This document shows, in pieces, positions 58,038 to 64,000 of a stretch of DNA of 64,000 nucleotides. The position numbers and the translations under genes are program-made. Within the stretch, counting starts at the first letter, position 1; every line of letters starts with the position of its first letter. The notes beneath the pieces are model-generated. The model searched no databases and was not told the origin of the DNA. It was given only the letters and a program-made list of their open reading frames with translations. The stretch comes from Acidimicrobiales bacterium (GTDB taxonomy: Bacteria; Actinomycetota; Acidimicrobiia; Acidimicrobiales; SKKL01). The DNA lies in contig JAXHLR010000003.1 of assembly GCA_034521975.1 (NCBI GenBank), positions 372,001 through 436,000 on the forward strand, read 5' to 3'.

Positions 58038-59243
58038 GTGAACCCCCCAACGCCCCCCGACTCGGTGGGCGGGCAAGGTGGCTCGATCAGGAGTCACCTG
58101 CTGGAATCCACCGCGCAACGCGCCACCCTGACAGGGGTGACCCTCGTCGCGCTCATGGTGCTGCTCGCATGGATCGTCTGCTACGGGGCCGGTGGCTCCC
58201 AAACCGTGGCCCCCCACATCTTCTATGTGCCGGTGATCCTCGCCGCCGTCCGCTTCGGTCCCTGGGGCGCCCTCGCCGCGGGCCTGGCTGCAGGGTTCGC
58301 CGCGGGGCCCCTACTACCTCTCGACGTCGCTGCCGGCACCAGCCAAGAACCGCTCAACTGGGGGCTGCGGGCAGGTGCGTTCATCCTCATTGGCGAACTG
58401 GCCGCGTTCCTGACGATCCACTCACGACCGTCGATTCGCGGCCAGATAGCCAAGACCGTCATGCGCCGCGACCTTCGACACGCGCTCGATGCCCGCCACC
58501 TTCATGTCCAGTACCAACCGATCGTGGATCTCTCCACTCGCCGCATCGTCGGCGCCGAAGCCCTGGTGCGCTGGACCGATCCCGATCGAGGACCCAGGTA
58601 CCCCGACGAGTTCATCCCCCTTATCGAAGACGCCGGGCTCGCGCACCTGGTGTCGGACTTCATGCTCGACGAGGTCAGCCACCAACTCCGCGAGTGGCGC
58701 TCCATCGGTCTGATCGACGCCGACACCGGATTCAAGCTGGCGATCAACGTGTCTGGCACAGAGCTGCAAGGTGACCGGCTCGAGAACAAGGTTCGCGACA
58801 CCGTGATCGGCTCCCGGATCCCGGCCGCGTGGATCCACCTCGAGGTCACCGAGACCGCCCTCATCGACGACCTGGACGTCGCGGTGCGTGGCCTGCAGCG
58901 CCTCCGCGGTGTCGGCGTGCGACTCGCGATCGACGACTTCGGAACCGGGGAGTCGTCGCTGCGCTACCTTCACAGGTTCCCGGTCAACACCGTCAAGATC
59001 GACCGATCGTTCATCACCGCGCTGGTCGACGATGAACGTGGCCGATCCATCGTCGCTGCGGTCGTCTCCCTCGCCTCTGACATGGGTCTGGTCACCATCG
59101 CCGAAGGCGTCGAGACCCACGCCCACGCGCAGATCCTCGCCGAGCTCGGCTGCGACATGGCCCAGGGTTATCACTTCAACCGACCACTGCCTCCAGCAGA
59201 GTTCGAACGGCAGCTCCGCGGCCGGACCACTCGCCGCACCTGA
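58038..59243 (+). CDS. Membrane-anchored EAL c-di-GMP phosphodiesterase
   Basis: A 401-residue protein. Three or four membrane segments occupy residues 30-130 (VTLVALMVLLAWIVCYGAGG first), forming a small sensor-like module. The EAL domain follows. The signature is GAEALVRWTD, the metal site DDFGTGESSLRYL is intact, INVSGTELQ and EVTETALIDD are present, and AEGVETHAHAQIL completes the active site. It hydrolyses c-di-GMP to pGpG. The GTG start at 58038 is the first in frame. No partner gene is adjacent. Confidence 0.92.
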   Translation: MNPPTPPDSVGGQGGSIRSHLLESTAQRATLTGVTLVALMVLLAWIVCYGAGGSQTVAPHIFYVPVILAAVRFGPWGALAAGLAAGFAAGPLLPLDVAAGTSQEPLNWGLRAGAFILIGELAAFLTIHSRPSIRGQIAKTVMRRDLRHALDARHLHVQYQPIVDLSTRRIVGAEALVRWTDPDRGPRYPDEFIPLIEDAGLAHLVSDFMLDEVSHQLREWRSIGLIDADTGFKLAINVSGTELQGDRLENKVRDTVIGSRIPAAWIHLEVTETALIDDLDVAVRGLQRLRGVGVRLAIDDFGTGESSLRYLHRFPVNTVKIDRSFITALVDDERGRSIVAAVVSLASDMGLVTIAEGVETHAHAQILAELGCDMAQGYHFNRPLPPAEFERQLRGRTTRRT

Positions 59244-59264
59244 CCAGCGAACCTCTGAAGAGAT

Positions 59265-59699
59265 CTAGAACGGCTGCGGCTCTGTCGGTGCCGGTGCTCG
59301 ACCGCCGATAGCGGCTGCCAGCAGCGCGACCCCGGCAGCCAAGGCGAGCCAGGCGCCCGCGCCTGCTCGATGCAGATCGGCGAACTCGTTCGACTGCTCG
59401 ACGGCGAGGTTGAAGCCGTGATACCCGGCGATCGCTGCCATCGCCCCACTGGCCCGCATGGCGCCAACCGCACGAGTGTTGTCGACCGGTTCGACCTTCT
59501 GGATCAAGGGGAACAACAAGAATGTGGCGATCGCCAGGCATCCGGCTGCGAACCTCCCGTCGTCAATCTCGATGCCCGAGAGCTCGACCCGGCCGAAGGC
59601 GAGCACCACCCGCCAGGGCAGGAACAGCGATACGACTCCGCCCACAGCGCCGCCGATCGCCGCCCAGCTCCACCACGGCCGATCGTTCACCTCTGCCAC
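59265..59699 (-). CDS. Hypothetical membrane protein
   Basis: A protein of about 144 residues with four hydrophobic segments: AAIGGAVGGVVSLFLPWRVV, AAGCLAIATFLLFPLI, GAMAAIAGYHGFNLAV and AWLALAAGVALLAAAIGG. The family is not recognised; small actinobacterial proteins of this layout are common and uncharacterised. The GTG at 59699 is preferred because the sequence before it is Arg/Gly rich without character; a GTG at 59762 is the outer limit. It is convergent with the EAL gene. Confidence 0.5.
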   Translation of the reverse strand: MAEVNDRPWWSWAAIGGAVGGVVSLFLPWRVVLAFGRVELSGIEIDDGRFAAGCLAIATFLLFPLIQKVEPVDNTRAVGAMRASGAMAAIAGYHGFNLAVEQSNEFADLHRAGAGAWLALAAGVALLAAAIGGRAPAPTEPQPF

Positions 59700-59807
59700 C
59701 GTTCTGCCACCGTCATGGCCTCTGGTCCTGTCAGACCGGGTCGAGGCGCGCAGCGCGACCACCGAGAACTCGGGGGAGCAGCGAGACGGTCCCGTCCGAT
59801 CCGGTGG

Positions 59808-60311
59808 TCACAGGCCGTGTGATCGAGCCGACGCTTCGAGCCCCACCGCGACGAGGGCAGCGGACACGACGACCCCGACCAGGGCGAGCAGGCCCACCGC
59901 ACCGTGGTCGGCCCAGTCGGCGGCCGGGCCGACGGGAGCGGCCATCGCCCAGGAGGCGGCCACGACGGCCACGAGATCGATCGTCACGTGGTAGCGGCCG
60001 GGAGGGGCGGTGGAGGTGCCGATGCACCCGCACGGCACGTCGAGCCCACGGACCCGGTTGGCGATGATGAAGGCCACGAACCCGCCATAGAGCAGTGCCA
60101 TCGCTGCCGCGGAGACCGACCCACCGCCAACGAGCACCCAGACGCCGACGCCGACCTCGATGAGCCCGAGGCCCCGACCGATCGCCTCACCGCTGGGAAG
60201 CCCGGCCGCGTCGAGCGCGGCGACGATCCCGGCAGGATCGACGACCTTGCGGGTCCCGGTCACCGCCAGGACCACGGCGGCGACGTGGACGACGAACGCG
60301 AGCACCGACAC
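59808..60311 (-). CDS. MauE/DoxX-like membrane protein
   Basis: A 167-residue membrane protein with four segments. GTRKVVDPAGIVAALDAAGL and LGLIEVGVGVWVLVGG match the MauE/DoxX family layout, and a CxC pair (VPCGCIG) sits after the third segment. MauE helps form disulfides during maturation of methylamine dehydrogenase, but in actinobacteria without that enzyme relatives probably serve general thiol or redox functions. The cysteine pair makes a redox role plausible. It starts at an ATG 12 bases after the prephenate dehydratase stop. Confidence 0.75.
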   Translation of the reverse strand: MSVLAFVVHVAAVVLAVTGTRKVVDPAGIVAALDAAGLPSGEAIGRGLGLIEVGVGVWVLVGGGSVSAAAMALLYGGFVAFIIANRVRGLDVPCGCIGTSTAPPGRYHVTIDLVAVVAASWAMAAPVGPAADWADHGAVGLLALVGVVVSAALVAVGLEASARSHGL

Positions 60312-60323
60312 CGGCAGGCCGTC

Positions 60324-61292
60324 TCAGCGCCGCACCTGGCTCCTGAGCTGTTGCAACCAGTCGTCGGCGTCGCGCCAGGCGGCCTCGGCGTCACGCCGAA
60401 CGCTGACCCCCTGATCGCCGGCAGCCGGGTACGAGCCCAGGAACTTGACCTCGGCCTGCTTGCTCTTGAGATCGCGCAGGCAGTCGGCCACCAGCTCGTC
60501 GTCGATGTGGCCCTCGAGGTCGATGATGAAGCAGTAGTCGCCCAGCCCCTTCTTGGTCGGGCGCGACTCGAGCTTGGTGAGGTTGATCGCCCGCGCCGCG
60601 AACTCCTGCAGGATCGACAGCAGGCTCCCCGGACGGTCGGCCCGCTGGAAGATCACGATCGAGGTCCGATCGTGGCCGGTCGGGGCGGGGATCCCGTGGG
60701 CCGACACCGCGACGAACCGTGTCTGGTTGCCGGGGTGGTCCTCGATCTCCTCGGCCAGCACCTTCAGGCCGTAGACCTCGGCGGCGAGCGCAGTGCCGAC
60801 CGCCGCCTCCGTGGGATCCTCGTGCTCGGCCACCAGCCGCGCCGCCTCCGCGGTGGAGTTGGCGGCCTCGGTGACCACGCCGGGCAGTCGGGTGAGCAGG
60901 AAGTTGCGGCACTGGGCGGTGGCCACCTGGTAGGACGCGACCCTGGTGATGGACTCCAGGTCGGCGTCGGGCAACCCCAGCAGGTTGAGCGACACGTCGA
61001 TGACGACCTCGCGCTGGATGTAGAGGTCGGCCTCGAAGGCGAGGGTGTCGAGGGTGACCGTGACCGAACCCTCGATGGCGTTCTCGATGGGCACGAACCC
61101 GAGGTCGACCACACCGCCGGCGGTGGCCGCGAGCACGTCGGAGATGGTGGGCATCGCCGTCATCGACAGCGCGGCCAGGTCGGGTTGGGACAGCAAGGCC
61201 TGCTGGGTGAAGGTCGCCTCCGGTCCCAGATAGGCCACCGTGGCGGCGTCGAGTGGCGGTGAGGGCGATGGCGATGCAGCGGGAGGCGTCAC
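60324..61292 (-). CDS. pheA: Prephenate dehydratase
   Basis: A 322-residue enzyme that converts prephenate to phenylpyruvate in phenylalanine synthesis. The catalytic domain starts VAYLGPEATFTQQALLSQ, with VPIENAIEGSVTVTLD and the TRF motif in NQTRFVAVS. The C-terminal ACT domain for phenylalanine feedback reads RADRPGSLLSILQEFAARAI followed by the ESRP loop (LTKLESRPTKKGLGDY). The GTG at 61292 is the best start: an upstream frame exists but overlaps the divergent larB start. Only 19 bases separate it from larB. Confidence 0.94.
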   Translation of the reverse strand: MTPPAASPSPSPPLDAATVAYLGPEATFTQQALLSQPDLAALSMTAMPTISDVLAATAGGVVDLGFVPIENAIEGSVTVTLDTLAFEADLYIQREVVIDVSLNLLGLPDADLESITRVASYQVATAQCRNFLLTRLPGVVTEAANSTAEAARLVAEHEDPTEAAVGTALAAEVYGLKVLAEEIEDHPGNQTRFVAVSAHGIPAPTGHDRTSIVIFQRADRPGSLLSILQEFAARAINLTKLESRPTKKGLGDYCFIIDLEGHIDDELVADCLRDLKSKQAEVKFLGSYPAAGDQGVSVRRDAEAAWRDADDWLQQLRSQVRR

Positions 61293-61311
61293 GGGGCGAC
61301 AGGATAGTGAG

Positions 61312-62085
61312 GTGGACCACCAGGCTCTGAGAGAGTTGCTCGACGAGGTCGAGCGAGGCGAGCTGTCGCCCGCCGCCGCCGCCACCCGACTCGCCCGTCT
61401 GCCCTTCGTCGACATCGGCGTGGCCAAGGTCGATCACCACCGCGCGCTGCGCCAGGGCGTGGTCGAAGCCGTCTACGCGCCGGGCAAGGCTCCCGAGGTG
61501 TGTGCAGGGATCGTCGGCGAGCTCCTGGACGGTCTCGACACGGGTCCGGTGCTGCTCACCAGGGCCGACGACGACCAGGTCAAGGCGGTGCTCGCCGCCC
61601 ATCCCTCGGGCGTGGTGCACCGCAGCACCGTGGTGTGGCGACCGGCGGCGCTGCGCCCGGACCGAGTGGTCGTGGCCACCGCCGGCACCGCGGATCAGCC
61701 TGTCGCCGACGAGTGCATCGCCACCCTCGGGGCGTTGGGGTTCGACCCCGTGCGTCTGACCGATGTTGGCGTGGCGGGCATCCACCGGCTGCTCGCCCAC
61801 GTCGACGTGCTCACCGAGGCCGACGCCGTGGTGGTCATCGCCGGCATGGAGGGTGCTCTGGCCAGCGTGGTCGGGGGAATCGTTGCCGCTCCGGTCGTGG
61901 CGGTCCCCACCAGCGTCGGGTACGGCGCCGGGCTCGAAGGCGTGACCGCGCTGCTGGGCATGCTCGCCAGCTGCGCGGCGGGCGTGAGCGTGGTCGGCAT
62001 CGACAACGGCTTCGGGGCGGCCATGGCCGTGTCCCGTGCGCTCCCCGGGCCGCGCCCGCCGACCGAGGGCGTTGATCGCCGGTGA
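61312..62085 (+). CDS. larB: Nickel-pincer cofactor biosynthesis protein LarB
   Basis: A 257-residue LarB, the carboxylase/hydrolase that acts on nicotinic acid adenine dinucleotide to make the pyridinium dicarboxylate precursor of the nickel-pincer cofactor. FVDIGVAKVDHHRALRQGVV, VATAGTADQPVADE and the PurE-like VAVPTSVGYGAGLEG are characteristic. The GTG at 61312 after AGGATAGTGAG is the likely start. Its stop overlaps the larC GTG as GTGA, so the two are co-translated. Confidence 0.93.
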   Translation: MDHQALRELLDEVERGELSPAAAATRLARLPFVDIGVAKVDHHRALRQGVVEAVYAPGKAPEVCAGIVGELLDGLDTGPVLLTRADDDQVKAVLAAHPSGVVHRSTVVWRPAALRPDRVVVATAGTADQPVADECIATLGALGFDPVRLTDVGVAGIHRLLAHVDVLTEADAVVVIAGMEGALASVVGGIVAAPVVAVPTSVGYGAGLEGVTALLGMLASCAAGVSVVGIDNGFGAAMAVSRALPGPRPPTEGVDRR

Positions 62086-63338
62086 CCACGCCCGGCCCGC
62101 AGCGAACGATCGCCTGGTTCCACTGCTTCGGCGGTATCGCGGGCGACATGGCGTTGGGGTCGTTGCTCGATGCCGGCGCTGACCTCGACGAGGTGCGCGA
62201 CCTGTGCGAGACGTTGCCCGTCGGCGGCTGGCGGCTCGAGGCCGAACCGGTGCTGCGCAACGGCATCGCGGGCACCAAGGCCCATGTCATCGCCGAGACC
62301 ACCAACGTGGTCCGCACCGCGGCCCACATCACCGCCATGCTCGACGAGGCCGTGCTCCCCGATCGGGTCCGCCATCGCGCCCACGCCATCTTCTGGGCAC
62401 TGGCCGAGGCCGAGGGTCGCCTCCACCGCCAGCCGCCCGAGCAGGTCCACTTCCACGAGGTCGGCGCGGTCGACGCCATCATCGACATCGTCGGCACCTG
62501 CGCCGCGCTCGAGGTGCTCGGTGTCGACGAGGTGGCCTGCAGTCCCGTCGCCCACGGTCTGGGCACGATCCGCGCCGCCCACGGGGTACTGCCCAACCCA
62601 CCGCCCGCGGTGGTCGAGCTGCTCCGGGGCGCTCCGACCGTGGGGCTCGATCTGCCCTACGAGCTCACCACCCCCACCGGTGCTGCCATCGTGGCCGCGT
62701 TGGCGGTCGAGTGGGGACCGCTGCCGGACATGACCGTCGCCGCGTCGGGGTTCGGTGCCGGTACCCGCGAGCTCGAGGACCGGCCGAACCTCACCCAGGT
62801 GGTGATCGGTACCCGGTCGGTCGTGCGCGAACGGGGCCAGCCGGTGGTGCTGCTCGAGGCCAACCTCGACGACGCCACCGGCGAGGTGCTGGCAGCGGCG
62901 GTGGCCGCGCTGCTCGATGCCGGTGCCCACGACGCCTGGATCACCCCGGTGGTGATGAAGAAGGGCCGCCCGGGCCACGTGGTGAGCGCCTTGGCCGATC
63001 CCGCGCTGGTCGATCAGGTGGCCACGGCGATGGTGGCGGGTACCGGCTCGCTCGGCGTGCGGGGAACCCGCATCGAGCGCTGGCCCCTGGCCAGGGTCGA
63101 GGGCGAGGTCGAGGTCGACGGAGAGCCGATCCGGGTGAAGGTCAGCCCCGGCAGGGTCAAGGTCGAACACGACGACGCCGCCAGGGCGGCCAGGGCCATC
63201 GGTCGCCCACTGCGCGAGGTGCTGGCCAGGGCCGAGGCCGAGGGTGCGGCCCAGGTGGCAGCCGGCGACGAGCGGGCCGGCGACGAGCTGGACGAGGGGC
63301 CCCCTTCCCACGACCCCGATGGAGGCGACTCTGCGTGA
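62082..63338 (+). CDS. larC: Nickel-pincer cofactor biosynthesis protein LarC
   Basis: A 418-residue LarC, the CTP-dependent nickel insertase (cyclometallase) that puts nickel in the pincer ligand. WFHCFGGIAGDMALGSLLDA opens the protein. VHFHEVGAVDAIIDIVGTCA, ANLDDATGEVLAAA and WITPVVMKKGRPGHVVSALA are hallmark segments. It is one continuous frame, not the split larC1/larC2 of lactobacilli. No larE (sulfur transferase) or LarA-like enzyme is in the window. Confidence 0.94.
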   Translation: MTTPGPQRTIAWFHCFGGIAGDMALGSLLDAGADLDEVRDLCETLPVGGWRLEAEPVLRNGIAGTKAHVIAETTNVVRTAAHITAMLDEAVLPDRVRHRAHAIFWALAEAEGRLHRQPPEQVHFHEVGAVDAIIDIVGTCAALEVLGVDEVACSPVAHGLGTIRAAHGVLPNPPPAVVELLRGAPTVGLDLPYELTTPTGAAIVAALAVEWGPLPDMTVAASGFGAGTRELEDRPNLTQVVIGTRSVVRERGQPVVLLEANLDDATGEVLAAAVAALLDAGAHDAWITPVVMKKGRPGHVVSALADPALVDQVATAMVAGTGSLGVRGTRIERWPLARVEGEVEVDGEPIRVKVSPGRVKVEHDDAARAARAIGRPLREVLARAEAEGAAQVAAGDERAGDELDEGPPSHDPDGGDSA

Positions 63339-63386
63339 GGCCCGCCGTGGACGTGGCCGGCCCGGCTGTTCCGTAGGCTGGGAGGC

Positions 63387-64000
63387 ATGGACGATCGTGT
63401 GTACTTCCGCCAGCTGCTCGCCGGGCGCGACATCGCCGTCGGCGACCCGCTCGCCACCCAGATGGTCAACTTCGTCTACCTGATCGGCGACACCGAGACC
63501 GGCGAGGCCGTCGTGGTCGACCCGGCCTATGACATCGAGGGCATCTGCAACCTGGTCGACGCCGACGGCATGACCCTCACTGGCGCCCTCGTCACCCACT
63601 ACCACCCCGACCACATCGGTGGATCGATGATGGGCTACGGCATCCAGGGGGTGGCCGAGCTGCTCGCCCACCGGCCGGTACCGGTCCACATCCAGGAGCC
63701 GGAGACCGCCGGGGTCATGAAGATGACCGGTGCGTCGGCCAGCGATCTGGTGCAGCACGCGTCCGGCGATCGGGTGGCGGTGGGCGAGCTGCCCATCGAG
63801 CTCATCCACACACCCGGACACACCCCGGGCAGCCAGTGCTTCCTGGTCGACGGACTGCTGGTGTCGGGCGACACCTTGTTCCTCGAGGGCTGCGGTCGCA
63901 CCGATCTGCCCGGCGGCGACGCCCGCGAGCTCTACTACTCGCTCACCCAGCGCCTGGCCAAGGTCCCCGACGACACCGTGCTGTACCCGGGGCACCTGTA
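63387..64000 (+). CDS. Metallo-beta-lactamase fold hydrolase (cut by window end)
   Basis: The first 204 residues of an MBL-fold protein that continues past the window. The metal ligands are visible as THYHPDHIGG, HTPGHTPGSQC and the aspartate in VSGDTLFLEGCGR, with the final histidine in PGHL at the edge. The start is the ATG at 63387, 1 base after GGAGGC-like GGGAGGC. It resembles glyoxalase-II/persulfide dioxygenase-type hydrolases (rather than lactamases), as shown by the CGRTDLPGG loop. Confidence 0.9.
   Translation, partial: MDDRVYFRQLLAGRDIAVGDPLATQMVNFVYLIGDTETGEAVVVDPAYDIEGICNLVDADGMTLTGALVTHYHPDHIGGSMMGYGIQGVAELLAHRPVPVHIQEPETAGVMKMTGASASDLVQHASGDRVAVGELPIELIHTPGHTPGSQCFLVDGLLVSGDTLFLEGCGRTDLPGGDARELYYSLTQRLAKVPDDTVLYPGHL

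Overview
The window is high-GC DNA with short intergenic gaps and many 4-base stop/start overlaps of the form GTGA or ATGA. It carries an SCO6745-family protein, a TIGR03086 (mycothiol-type) metal-binding domain, HxlR, Ku plus LigD-polymerase NHEJ genes and a SigB/SigF partner-switching set. Together these point to a free-living actinobacterium; my best guess is the class Acidimicrobiia, which is inference from gene content only.

Left core region (1-18.8 kb). An acyl-CoA synthetase / E1-alpha / E1-beta / E2 / acyl carrier protein operon lies on the minus strand (10-5464). It is followed by an SCO6745-family gene and a GNAT acetyltransferase with a receiver-like tail. A second minus-strand operon (14554-7425) encodes an ATP-grasp ligase, a large protein with a papain-like Cys-His-Asn pattern, a saccharopine-dehydrogenase-type reductase and a P-type cation ATPase. 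A hexapeptide acetyltransferase and a GcvR-like ACT protein follow. Then come a divergent HxlR fusion gene and alpha/beta hydrolase with an inverted repeat between them, and a MNT antitoxin with a broken HEPN partner.

Genomic island (about 18.86-45.11 kb). An exact 45-bp direct repeat, the 3' part of tRNA-Arg(ACG), brackets about 26.2 kb. The full tRNA sits at the right end and a tyrosine integrase lies nearby. The island holds a minus-strand run of defence-type genes: AAA ATPase, S8 peptidase, hsdM, hsdS, a HEPN-motif protein and hsdR. It also holds an excisionase-like HTH gene and one very large gene (about 1,280 codons) cut into three pieces by insertion sequences. There are three copies of an IS630-type element, two of an IS1182-type element and one IS3-type element. 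All IS630 copies sit in CTAG and both IS1182 copies sit in the CTAG at an IS630 right end. Many island genes are frameshifted, either by real decay or by local consensus errors, while the flanking core genes are clean.

Right core region (45.1-64 kb). This begins with the tRNA-Arg, a PilZ protein, an anti-sigma type ATPase and a zinc-ribbon protein. Ku and LigD-polymerase follow, then a glycine-zipper protein, a SigB/SigF sigma factor with its anti-sigma factor, a STAS antagonist, and a PAS-GAF-PAS-GGDEF cyclase. Next come a three-gene ABC importer, a receiver-like protein, two tRNA-Ser genes with an integrase remnant, and an EAL phosphodiesterase. The window closes with a MauE-like membrane protein, prephenate dehydratase, LarB-LarC and a metallo-beta-lactamase fold hydrolase that runs off the end.
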